This document shows, one piece after another, positions 28,182-36,900 of a stretch of DNA of 64,000 nt (positions are counted from its first letter, which is position 1; every line of letters starts with the position of its first letter). Below the pieces are notes generated by a model. The model was not told the DNA's origin and ran no database searches. It saw only the letters and a list, made by a program, of their open reading frames with translations. Origin of the DNA: Pseudomonas sp. C1C7 (GTDB lineage Bacteria > Pseudomonadota > Gammaproteobacteria > Pseudomonadales > Pseudomonadaceae). The position numbers were made by a program, and so were the translations under genes. Location of the stretch: assembly GCF_013359595.1 (NCBI RefSeq), contig NZ_JABFMP010000008.1, positions 62,001 to 126,000 of the forward strand, in the 5' to 3' direction.

Positions 28182-28798
28182 GCTGCCTGCTCCTGCGGGT
28201 TCCAAGGATCGAGTACCAGGCAAGCCTGGCTGGCGTTTTTCAGCAGTACTCGACTCGAAGCACCGGCCCACTCGCGCAAGGCCACGGCGCCGAACGGTGT
28301 CTGCAACTGCATGTCCACTACGCACTGCGCCGCATCGAGTTGAGCCACCAGCGCACGTGCATGAACACGAGACAAAGGCTGCGCAGTACGCAGGATCAAA
28401 TCCAGATCGCTGCCTTCATGCAAGGCTTCAAAACCGCTGGCCAATTCAAACCCGGCACTGCCACTGACACCCCATGTCCAACCGCAACGGTCGAGCAGTG
28501 GACGCAGTTGTTTCAGCGCCCGCAGCGCCGGCAAATCCCGAGGGCTATCGACATGGCACAGCGCTTCGGGCTGCACCCGGCGCGTCATCGAATCGATCGC
28601 CATCGACGCCGCATACCGCTGCTCGCGCAACCGCCCACGCACGCCGACCGCCACCTGCCCCGCCACCGAAACCGCACGCCGTACCACCACCGGCTGGCCG
28701 GCGCTGAGCGAGTCGATCACCCAGGCAGGCGCGTCCGCCGGCAGCTGCTCCGGGGACATACCCCAGAGCAGGTCGTGGGCCATGAGCGTGCTCACCAC
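28178..28798 (-). CDS. mdcG: Phosphoribosyl-dephospho-CoA transferase
   Basis: A 206-residue enzyme that attaches the 2'-(5''-phosphoribosyl)-3'-dephospho-CoA group to the MdcC carrier protein. WGVSGSAGFELASG and the nucleotidyltransferase pair EGSDLDLIL (Asp-Leu-Asp) are visible. The start could be GTG 28798, which overlaps mdcE by seven bases, or ATG 28783, preceded by GGTGAG; I list the longer form. It overlaps mdcH by four bases. Confidence 0.9.
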   Translation of the reverse strand: MVSTLMAHDLLWGMSPEQLPADAPAWVIDSLSAGQPVVVRRAVSVAGQVAVGVRGRLREQRYAASMAIDSMTRRVQPEALCHVDSPRDLPALRALKQLRPLLDRCGWTWGVSGSAGFELASGFEALHEGSDLDLILRTAQPLSRVHARALVAQLDAAQCVVDMQLQTPFGAVALREWAGASSRVLLKNASQACLVLDPWNPQEQAA

Positions 28799-29592
28799 TG
28801 CGCTCTCAACAGTTGGCGGACGTGGCTGGAGGCCGCGCGGTTGCTGGCACCCAGACGGCTGCTCAGGTCCCGGCTACCGGCGGCATCGCTGATCGCCTGG
28901 GACAGGCACTCCGTCACGCGGCTCACATCGGTGGCGGTTGGGGTTTCGATCTGTTCCACCGACAGGGTTTCCCAGAGCAGCCCGAGGCTGGCGTAGCTGT
29001 CGATGTCGTAGGCCATCGGCGGCACGCTGGCAGCCAGGGTTTCCAGTTCCTCGACACTGCGCAGGGTCACCCGCGCGGCCGAGGCCTTGCCCATGGCATG
29101 CACCATCACTCCCGGATCACGCAGGGCGATCAGTCGGTTGGCCTGATAACCGTGGGCCAGAAACGCCCCGGACATTGCCTTGCCCACCAGCAGACCGATC
29201 ACCGCATGCCCGGCCAGTCGGGCGCGGGCGTAACTGTCTGCGGCGGCCGCCAATGCCTGATGGATGCCGAGCGCTTCTTCGCGCCGGCCATAGGCCTGGC
29301 TCGGTACATCGACGATGGCGATCAGTGCGCGTTTGTGCGCCTTGCCCTGATCGGCCGTGATCACTTCATCCACCGCCTTGGCCAGGCCCCAGCCTTCCAG
29401 CAGGCCGACCTCGCCATTGCGAGCGCGGGCGAAGCGGTTGTCGGGGTCGGCCACCACGGCGATAAAGCGCACGGCCTGATCGCCCAGAAATCCATCGGCC
29501 ACTTTCAACGAAGCCGGCAAGCCGTCGACCGCCTTGGCTTCGGCAGCCAGCGCGTTGAACCAGTGCAGGCCCCGGAGGGAATACGAACTCAT
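28792..29592 (-). CDS. mdcE: Malonate decarboxylase subunit gamma
   Basis: A 266-residue crotonase-fold carboxyltransferase-like subunit. With MdcD it forms the malonyl-thioester decarboxylase, acting on malonyl-S-MdcC to release CO2. DVPSQAYGRREEALGIHQAL and GLLVGKAMSGAFLAHGYQA are the ligand and oxyanion segments. The start ATG overlaps the mdcD stop as ATGA, indicating coupled translation of the two partner subunits. Confidence 0.93.
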   Translation of the reverse strand: MSSYSLRGLHWFNALAAEAKAVDGLPASLKVADGFLGDQAVRFIAVVADPDNRFARARNGEVGLLEGWGLAKAVDEVITADQGKAHKRALIAIVDVPSQAYGRREEALGIHQALAAAADSYARARLAGHAVIGLLVGKAMSGAFLAHGYQANRLIALRDPGVMVHAMGKASAARVTLRSVEELETLAASVPPMAYDIDSYASLGLLWETLSVEQIETPTATDVSRVTECLSQAISDAAGSRDLSSRLGASNRAASSHVRQLLRAQW

Positions 29593-30440
29593 GAGCGCGC
29601 TCCTTGATACAGGTCGCGAACCGTGGCCGGTTCGATTTGCGGTTCGGCGTTCAGTTGCGCCAGTCGCTGCAGGTACAGATCGGCCTGGGTGCTGCGTTGC
29701 CGCGCCGGCAAACCTAGCTTGAACAACTCGCCGACCTGTCGGCGAATCTGCGCCACATCATCCTCGGCGTAACGGTCCACCAGCCCGGTGGCGAAGCGTT
29801 GCTCGCCGCCGGTCAGGCTCCAGATGAAAGGCCGGTCGCGGGAGTCGTATTCCTCAAGACCGGCTTCCTGCTCGATCACCTGCGGACCGTTCAGGCCCAG
29901 ACGCGCTTCCTGGGTCACCACCAGGTAGCTGCACAATCCGGCGGCGATCGACATGCCGCCGAAGCAACCGACGCTGCCGGCGATCACACCCACCACCGGC
30001 TGGTACTGGCGCAGATCGACAATCGCCGCGTGGATATCGGCAATCGCCGCCAGGCCAAGGTTGGCTTCCTGCAAGCGCACGCCACCGGTTTCCAGCAGCA
30101 GGACGGCGCGGGTCGGGATGCCCTTGCGGTTATCTTCGGCGGCCAGTTCCAGCGCGCCGGCAATCTTCGCGCCGCCGACTTCACCAAGGCTGCCGCCCTG
30201 GAAAGCGCCTTCGATGGCGGCGATCACTACTGGCGAACCGTCGAGGCTGCCCTTGGCGATCACCACGCCGTCATCGGCCTGCGGCACCACGCCCTGACGC
30301 GCCAGCCACGGCGACATGACGCGCTGGAACGGGTCGATCAGTTCTCGAAAAGTGCCGGTGTCGAGCAGGGCCTTGGCCCGCTGCCGCGCACCGAGTTCGA
30401 TGAAGCTGTGCTTGTTGAGCAACGCGGTGCTGTCAGCCAT
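29589..30440 (-). CDS. mdcD: Malonate decarboxylase subunit beta
   Basis: A 283-residue crotonase-fold subunit homologous to the acetyl-CoA carboxylase carboxyltransferase beta chain, partner of MdcE. SFIELGARQRAKALLDTGTF, IEGAFQGGSLGEVGGAKIAG and AGSVGCFGGMSIAAGLCSYL are the substrate-binding glycine-rich loops. ATG 30440 gives the family-typical start MADSTALLNKHSF; the open frame upstream is part of mdcC in another frame. It overlaps mdcC by eight bases and mdcE by four. Confidence 0.93.
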   Translation of the reverse strand: MADSTALLNKHSFIELGARQRAKALLDTGTFRELIDPFQRVMSPWLARQGVVPQADDGVVIAKGSLDGSPVVIAAIEGAFQGGSLGEVGGAKIAGALELAAEDNRKGIPTRAVLLLETGGVRLQEANLGLAAIADIHAAIVDLRQYQPVVGVIAGSVGCFGGMSIAAGLCSYLVVTQEARLGLNGPQVIEQEAGLEEYDSRDRPFIWSLTGGEQRFATGLVDRYAEDDVAQIRRQVGELFKLGLPARQRSTQADLYLQRLAQLNAEPQIEPATVRDLYQGARS

Positions 30441-30732
30441 GAGCGATCTCCTCGAAGCCCTGTTCCAGGCGCAGGCGCACCACACCGGGGGTGGCGCCGA
30501 AATCGTGGATGTCGATGTCCATCGCCGACGGCGTCTGGCCGTCGAACATCCGCGCGAACAGATGCTGCCAGCGCTGTTCGCTGCCGTTGACCGAGGTCTG
30601 CACGGTGATGGTCAGCTTGCCGGGTTGGCCCGGCTGGATCAGCACTTCCAGATCGCCGGAGCCGACACAACCGACCAGCGTGCGTCCGCGTGGCGGCTGC
30701 CCGGCGGGGAATTCAAAGGATAAGGTTTCCAT
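30433..30732 (-). CDS. mdcC: Malonate decarboxylase acyl carrier protein (subunit delta)
   Basis: A 99-residue carrier protein. The prosthetic-group serine is in VGCVGSGDLEVLIQP (Ser25, in G-S-G-D), which receives phosphoribosyl-dephospho-CoA from MdcG and then cycles between acetyl and malonyl thioesters. The rest forms the expected small beta-rich domain. The start codon overlaps the mdcB stop by one base (TGATG). Confidence 0.92.
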   Translation of the reverse strand: METLSFEFPAGQPPRGRTLVGCVGSGDLEVLIQPGQPGKLTITVQTSVNGSEQRWQHLFARMFDGQTPSAMDIDIHDFGATPGVVRLRLEQGFEEIAHG

Positions 30733-31607
30733 CAGAAAGCTCCCTGGATGAGGCTGTCGCCCGCGTCGATACGGTCGATGAACAGGCAGGCTGCGAGCAG
30801 GTCGGCAGCGCCACCGGGCGAGGCATTCAAAGCGATTAATTGTTGGTCCAGTTCATGTAGCCGACGACGGCCGGCGAGGCTGGCACTGCCGCCTGCGTCG
30901 AGCACCGCCTGGGCGCCGCGCTGCATGGTGTGCAGGCCCTCTTCGCCGGCGCGGTAGAGCACGCAGGTGTCGGCCAGCCGGGTCATGATCGCCAGCAGCG
31001 CATCGAGCCGGGCGTTCTGTTCGCCATGGCCGGCGGCGCGGCTGCGTTGCAGTTGCGGCAAGGCACGTTCGATCACCGCGGGGAAGCCGAGTTGTGCTTC
31101 TTCACGGGCACCGCGTGCGCCGTAGCGCTGGGCGACTTGCGCGCCGTGGCTGAGCGGGCGTGGGGCGTGGCGATCATCGAGCAGGGCCAGGCGGGCGGCA
31201 CGCAATGCGATGGAACCGGCAGCGTTGGATTTTGGCTCCAGGGCCACGGCGGCGACCAACAGGCCCAAGGCCCAGATCGCGCCACGGTGAGTATTCACAC
31301 CGTCGGTGGTGGCGAGCATCGCCTGTTCGCCTTCGCGCCCGACCAGGCCGATGGCTTCGCGCAGCGGCAGACCGATTTCGCCGATCTCGATGGCGGCCTC
31401 GGCCATTTCCTTGAACGCCGGCCACAGGGCCAGTGCCGAAGCGTGCATCAGCCCCAGGTGCAGATCGGTATGGGCGCCACTGCCACGACGGTCGACCAAG
31501 GCCGGTTTCGGCGACAGGTCCGCTTCGTCGATCAGCGCGTCCACCGCCAGGTCAGCCAGGTATTCGGCCAGGCTGACGGGTTTGGGTTGCAGGTTGAATG
31601 CGTGCAT
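30732..31607 (-). CDS. mdcB: Triphosphoribosyl-dephospho-CoA synthase
   Basis: A 291-residue all-helical enzyme of the CitG/MdcB family that makes the prosthetic-group precursor from ATP and dephospho-CoA. Motifs are [20 protein letters not shown] (with the conserved Asp-Arg-Gly-Ser-Gly-Ala-His) and [19 protein letters not shown] (Asn-Thr-His-Lys/Arg-Gly). It abuts mdcA with no intervening base. Confidence 0.92.
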   Translation of the reverse strand: MHAFNLQPKPVSLAEYLADLAVDALIDEADLSPKPALVDRRGSGAHTDLHLGLMHASALALWPAFKEMAEAAIEIGEIGLPLREAIGLVGREGEQAMLATTDGVNTHRGAIWALGLLVAAVALEPKSNAAGSIALRAARLALLDDRHAPRPLSHGAQVAQRYGARGAREEAQLGFPAVIERALPQLQRSRAAGHGEQNARLDALLAIMTRLADTCVLYRAGEEGLHTMQRGAQAVLDAGGSASLAGRRRLHELDQQLIALNASPGGAADLLAACLFIDRIDAGDSLIQGAF

Positions 31608-33278
31608 TTACCAGCTCCTGAACTTGGCGGGCGGGTTGTAGAGACCACCGGACCACTCCACCAGATCGGCCACGCTTTTCGCCGCGAGCAGCTCGCGGGT
31701 GGCGTCGGTGCGGCGGATGCCGAGGTCTTCGGGCAAGGCGATCAGGCCTTCGCGGCGCATGCGCGCAGTGTCTTTCGGGTTGTGCCGCAGGCCGATGGCG
31801 GTCACCCCGGCCACGGCGGCGATCATCGCCTGGCGCTCTTCCAGCGAGCGGGCCTTGTACAGGTAGGCGATGCCTTCCTCGGTGAGCAGGTGGGTGACGT
31901 CGTCGCCGTAGACCATGATCGGCGCCAGCGGCATGCCGCTCTTCTTCGCCACGTCGATGGCATCGAGGGTCTCGACGAAGGTCGGTTTGCCGCCTTCCTG
32001 GAAGGTCTCGACCATTTGCACTACGAGCTTCTTGCCGCGTTCGAGCATCGGTTCGGCCGAGTCGGTGTGGCGCATGTCGAGCCAGGCCGGCGTGCCGTGA
32101 CGGCGACCGCGTGGGTCGTGGCCCATGTTCGGCGCGCCACCGAAACCGGCCAGGCGGCCACGGGTCACGGTGGAGGAATGACCGTCGCCATCGACTTGCA
32201 GGGTGGCGCCGATGAACAGGTCCACGGCGTATTGCCCGGCCAGCTGGCTGAACATCCGGTTGGAGCGCAGGGAGCCATCGCGTCCGGTGAAGAACACGTC
32301 GGGACGGGCGGCGATGTAGTTTTCCATCCCCAGCTCGGTGCCGAAGCAATGCACGCTTTCGACCCAACCGCTTTCGATGGCAGGGATCAGGGTCGGGTGC
32401 GGATTGAGGGTCCAGTTGCGGCAGATCTTGCCCTTCAGGCCCAGAGATTCGCCGTAGGTCGGCAGGATCAGTTCGATGGCGGCGGTATTGAAACCGATGC
32501 CGTGGTTCAGGGACTGGACGTTGTGTTTTTCGTAGATCCCGCGGATCGCCATCATCGCCATCAGCACGTGCACCGGCTTGATATGGCGGGGGTCGCGGGT
32601 GAACAGCGGTTCGATGTAGAACGGCTTGTCGGCCACCACCACGAAATCGACCCAGGACGCGGGAATGTCGACCCGCGGCAGGTCGGTGACGTCGTCCACC
32701 AGCTGGTTGACCTGGACGATGACGATGCCGTCGCTGAAGGCGGCCGGTTCGATCAGGGCCGGGGTGTCTTCGGTGCTGGGGCCGGTGTAGATGTTGCCGG
32801 CGCGGTCGGCCATGAAACCGGCCGAGAGCACGACGTTGGGGATCAGGTCCACCACCAGCCGGGCGTAGAGTTCGATGTAGGTATGGATCGCGCCGATTTC
32901 CAGCAGCCCGTCTTCGAGCAACTGGCTGATGCGCAGGCTCTGGGTGCCGGCGAAGGAGAAGTCGAGCTTTCGGGCGATACCGCGCTCGAACAGATCCAGA
33001 TGCTCGGCCCGCCCGACGCTGGGCATGATCATGTGCAGGTCATGGAGCTTGGCCGGATCGGCCTTGACCAGCGAGCGGGAGAGGAAATCCGCCTGCTTCT
33101 GGTTGTTGCCCTCCAGCACCACACGATCGCCCGGCAGGATCAGCGCCTCGAGCGCCGCCACAATGTTCTCGGTGGGCAGCACCACACCATCAGCCAGGCC
33201 CTTGACCTGCTCGAGCCGCCGCTGCTTCTCACTGCGCCGCCGCGTCCATCGCGAGTCGGGGGATATTGTTGTTGTCAT
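31608..33278 (-). CDS. mdcA: Malonate decarboxylase subunit alpha (acetyl-S-ACP:malonate transferase)
   Basis: A 556-residue CoA-transferase-like subunit that exchanges acetyl for malonyl on the MdcC carrier. It includes GDRVVLEGNNQKQADFLSRS near the N-terminus, LHDLHMIMPSVGRAEHLDLF, and FGGAPNMGHDPRGRRHGTPA toward the middle-end, all typical of MdcA. ATG 33278 has GGAG at a five-base spacing and is preferred to GTG 33284. It opens the operon mdcABCDEGH-LM, in which most genes touch or overlap. Confidence 0.95.
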   Translation of the reverse strand: MTTTISPDSRWTRRRSEKQRRLEQVKGLADGVVLPTENIVAALEALILPGDRVVLEGNNQKQADFLSRSLVKADPAKLHDLHMIMPSVGRAEHLDLFERGIARKLDFSFAGTQSLRISQLLEDGLLEIGAIHTYIELYARLVVDLIPNVVLSAGFMADRAGNIYTGPSTEDTPALIEPAAFSDGIVIVQVNQLVDDVTDLPRVDIPASWVDFVVVADKPFYIEPLFTRDPRHIKPVHVLMAMMAIRGIYEKHNVQSLNHGIGFNTAAIELILPTYGESLGLKGKICRNWTLNPHPTLIPAIESGWVESVHCFGTELGMENYIAARPDVFFTGRDGSLRSNRMFSQLAGQYAVDLFIGATLQVDGDGHSSTVTRGRLAGFGGAPNMGHDPRGRRHGTPAWLDMRHTDSAEPMLERGKKLVVQMVETFQEGGKPTFVETLDAIDVAKKSGMPLAPIMVYGDDVTHLLTEEGIAYLYKARSLEERQAMIAAVAGVTAIGLRHNPKDTARMRREGLIALPEDLGIRRTDATRELLAAKSVADLVEWSGGLYNPPAKFRSW

Positions 33279-33313
33279 GACCACTCCACGGGTTCGCTGT
33301 CGTGGGAGTCACC

Positions 33314-33376
33314 TTAGGAGTGTTGGGTGGGGGCATCAATCAAGCAGCGAGGCGGATCGTTACGGTCAGAGTAATG
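33314..33376 (-). promoter_or_regulatory. Candidate mdc promoter with LysR (MdcR) box
   Basis: TTAC (33360-33363), N7, GTAA (33371-33374) is a perfect palindrome with a T-N11-A core, flanked so that the wider form CGTTAC/GTAATG matches 5 of 6. On the minus strand, TTGATT (33338-33343) and TCCTAA (33314-33319), 18 bases apart, form a weak promoter. Its start near 33307 would place the box at about -60, the usual LysR recognition position. Confidence 0.5.
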
Positions 33377-33390
33377 GTTGGCCGGGCAGA

Positions 33391-33487
33391 CGCCTTCGCG
33401 GGCAAGCCTCGCTCCTACAGGAGGTTCGGTTGCCTGCAAATTTCGCATCCACCCACAATCACTGTGGGGGGCTTGCTCGCGAAGGGG
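33391..33487. repeat. Family B REPIN, diverged (mdcA-chpC gap)
   Basis: CTTCGCGGGCAAGCCTCGCT on the left and a shortened GGGGGGCTTGCTCGCGAAGG on the right form an imperfect inverted pair. This 235-bp gap contains only this element and the mdc promoter region. Confidence 0.8.
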
Positions 33488-33513
33488 CCGGTGGGGTCAG
33501 CGCAGAAGCCAGA

Positions 33514-33984
33514 TCAGGCCCCCAACCCCGCCCCCACCAACAATTCTTCCATCCCCAACAAATCCGGCACCCGGGCCACTTGATCCGCCACTTGCACCGC
33601 CGCCTTTTCCAGCCGGCACAGCGGCACATCCACATAGCTCAACTGACTGTCGAGCTTGTACGACCGCGGAATCCCCTGGACCAGCATGGCGATGAATTTC
33701 AGCTCCGGCCGCCCGCCCAGTGCATTGAGGATGACGATGCGTGCACGGTCGCCGATGACGATCTTGTTGCCGCAGGCCGATTCGAAGCTCAGCAGGGGGA
33801 TCTGTCGGTTGCGCCAGGTGACCCGGCCCAGGTACCAGGGCGGGGTGTCGAGGTCGAAGGCGGCAGGCTGGTAGTCGATCAGTTCGGCCACCGCGACGTT
33901 GGGCAGGATCAGGTTACGGTCGGCGAGCGGCAGCAGCAGGCCGGTGAGGTTGATGCTGCGCTGGTTGAGGCGCCGCTCATGCAT
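33514..33984 (-). CDS. chpC: Chemotaxis adaptor ChpC (CheW-like)
   Basis: A 156-residue single CheW domain protein. ILPNVAVAELIDYQP and WYLGRVTWRNRQIPLLSFES are the two halves of the CheW fold. In P. aeruginosa ChpC links chemoreceptors to ChpA in the Pil-Chp pathway for type IV pilus control. ATG 33984 overlaps the chpA stop by eight bases and has GGAG upstream. In PAO1 the methylesterase gene chpB lies between chpA and chpC; here the overlap leaves no room for it. Confidence 0.9.
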   Translation of the reverse strand: MHERRLNQRSINLTGLLLPLADRNLILPNVAVAELIDYQPAAFDLDTPPWYLGRVTWRNRQIPLLSFESACGNKIVIGDRARIVILNALGGRPELKFIAMLVQGIPRSYKLDSQLSYVDVPLCRLEKAAVQVADQVARVPDLLGMEELLVGAGLGA

Positions 33985-36900
33985 GGGTTTTGCTCCACAG
34001 GGCAATGCTTTCGAGCAGGACCGATTCCTGGTACGGCTTGCCGAGGTAGTCGTTGACGCCGATGGCCATGGCCCGGTCGCGGTGTTTCTGGCCGGTGCGG
34101 GAGGTGATCATGATGATCGGCAGGTGTTGCAGGCGCTCATCGTTGCGCACCTGCGTCGCCACTTCGAAGCCGTCCATGCGCGGCATTTCGATGTCCAGCA
34201 GCATGATGTCCGGCATGTGCTCTTCGAGCAGCAGCATCGCGTCGACCCCGTCCTTGGCCGTCAGCACGTTCATGCCATGGCGTTCCAGCAGACGGCTGGT
34301 GACCTTGCGCACGGTGACCGAGTCGTCGACCACCATCACCAGCAACGGCTTTTGCGGTTCGAATTCGCTGTCCTGCACCGGCGGGCGCTGCGGCACGTGG
34401 GCCTGCATGGCGCGGATCGGCGCCAGCAGATCGAGAATCAGCACCACCCGGCCATCCCCCAGGATGGTCGCCCCGGAAACCCCCTGCACCGCCGCGAACT
34501 GCGGGCCGAGGCTCTTGACCACGATCTCCCGCGTGCCGGCCATGGCGTCGACCTGCACCGCGACATGACGATCGTTGCACTGCACCAGCAGCACCGGCAA
34601 CGGCAGGCTCTGGGCCGGTAGTTTCGGCCGCGGATGGGTTTTCAGAAGATCGCCCAGATAGCACAGCTCGTAGCGCTGCCCGGCGTATTCATAGGCCGGC
34701 GGATCGAGGCGGAAATGCCCTTCCAGTTCGTTCGGCAACACGCGGACAATGCCGTCGATGGTGTTCAGCGGAATCGCATACTGATCCTCGCCGCATTGCA
34801 CCATCAGCGCCCGGTTCACCGACACGGTGAACGGCAGGCGTATGCGGAAATGCACGCCCTGCCCCGGCACCGAGTCGATGCTCATGCTGCCACCCAGTTG
34901 CCGCACCTCTTCATGCACCACGTCCATGCCGACGCCGCGCCCGGAGATCTGGGTGATTTTCTCGGCGGTGGAAAAGCCCGGCTGCATGATGAACTGCAAC
35001 ACGTCACGGTCGCTGATTTCACTGTGCTCTTCGATCAGCCCACGCTTGATCGCCTTGCGCCGCACGGCGTCCATGGGCACACCGGCACCGTCGTCGCGGA
35101 TGTCGAAAATCATGTCGCCGCCTTCGCGCAGCAGATCGAGGGTGATCCGCCCCTGCGCCGGCTTGCCCGCCGCGGCGCGCACTTCGGCGGACTCAAGGCC
35201 ATGGTCGACGGCATTGCGCAGCATGTGCTCCAGCGGCGCGGCCATGCGTTCGAGGACGTTGCGGTCCATCTCGCCTTCGGCGTTGCCGACGATGAACTCC
35301 ACATCCTTGCCCAGCTCGCCCGCCACCTGACGCACGATGCGTTTCAGGCGCGGCAGCATGCGTTCGAACGGCACCATGCGCGTGCGCATCAGGCCTTCCT
35401 GCAATTCGGTGTTGATGCGGCCCTGCTGTTGCAGCAGGTTCTCCGCGTCCTGATTACGCCGATCGAGGGTTTCCTTGAGGTCGAGCAGGTCGGAGGCGGA
35501 CTCGAACAAGGCTCGCGACAGTTGCTGCAACTGCGAGTGACGGTCCATCTCCAGCGGGTCGAATTCTTCGTAGCCCAGGCGCTCGGCTTCCTGCTGCCGG
35601 CTGAGTATCCGGCCCTGGGTTTCGATGTCGAGGCGACGCAACTGATCACGCATCCGCTCGATGGTGGTTTCCATCTCGTTCAACGCCACCTGCGCATCGT
35701 TGACCTGCTGTTCGATGCGGCCGCGAAAGATCGATGTCTCGCCCGCCAGGTTGACCAGATCGTCGAGCAGCTCCGCCGAGACCTTGACCATGTCCGCGTT
35801 GGGGTCCGCCGGTTGCAACGGTGTTTCGGCCTTGACCGCGACTGGCTGCGCGACCGGTGTCGGCGTTTCAGGGATCGCGGCTTGAGGCACCGGTAACTCG
35901 GGAACCGAGGGATGGCTGAAATTGCGGATAGCATCGAGCAAGCGGTCGGCCGGCGGCAACGGCTCCCCGGCTCGGGCCGCGTCAAGCATCTGCGCCAGCC
36001 GGTCATGACTGCGCTGCAGCAGCTCGAACAACGCACCGGTAGGTTTCAGCAGGCCCGTGGACAAGCCTTCGTAGAGAAACTCCAGCTCATGGGCCAGATC
36101 GCCGATCGGCGTGATTTCCACCATGCGCGCACCGCCCTTGAGGGTGTGCAGGTCGCGCAGCAGGGTTTCCACTTCCTGGCGGTTCGAAGGTTCGGCCTGC
36201 CAGCGCGACAGCGCCGCGCCGGAGCTTTCGATGATGTCGAAACCTTCTTCGAGGAAGATCTCCAGCAAATCGCTGTCGTGATGGGGCGAGTCGTCGGCCT
36301 CCGGCTCGATCACTTCGACAGCACTGCCATGGCCCTGACGGAACGCGTGAATCGCCTCGATCAGCTCGGCGGGATCGTCCAGCGACTGGTGGCTCTGCAA
36401 CTGCTCGAGCTGCTGCGCCAAGTGGTCATGACTGTTCTGCAGCAGCAGCGCCAGCCCTTCGCTGTAGCTGTAGCGGCGGTCCACCAGACCTTCATAGAGA
36501 CCTTCCAGCTCATGGGCCAGATCGCCCACCGGCTCGACCTCGGCCATCCGCGCGCCGCCCTTGAGGGTGTGTAAATCCCGTTGCAGTGACGACAGCGGCG
36601 CCGGGTTCTGCGGATCGGCCAACCAGCGCTGCAACGCCTGGCTGGCGCTGTCGAGGATATCCACGGCTTCTTCGAGGAAGATCGAGACGATCTCGTCGTC
36701 CAGCACCACATCGGTCGCGGTCTGCGCCAGATCAGCGGTGACATCGCCCAGTTCGCGAATGCTCAGGGTGCGGCTGCCGTCACTGCGAATCAGGCCCATG
36801 GCCGACGGGTCGAGGCTCTCGTTGAGCAAGCCCTGCAAGGCCCGAACCCGATCCGGACGCGGGCTGACTTCCTGGCCCGCCGCCAGTTCGTCGAGCATGT

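Noticed and set aside
28182..28325. An N-terminal extension of mdcH
   Set aside because: The extra residues come from mdcG sequence read in another frame; the FabD-like fold begins right after GTG 28181.
30930..33317. A 795-codon open frame on the plus strand antisense to mdcB and mdcA
   Set aside because: It is a mirror frame produced by high-GC codon use; the minus-strand frames match known Mdc proteins, and this frame gives a His/Gln/Gly-rich product with no recognisable domain.
33285..33513. A remnant of chpB or of chpD/chpE after chpC
   Set aside because: The gap contains only a REPIN-like element and the mdc promoter region; no methylesterase or membrane-protein motif is readable.
20428..33513. 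A recent genomic island
   Set aside because: There is no integrase, tRNA end, direct-repeat boundary or visible shift in base composition.
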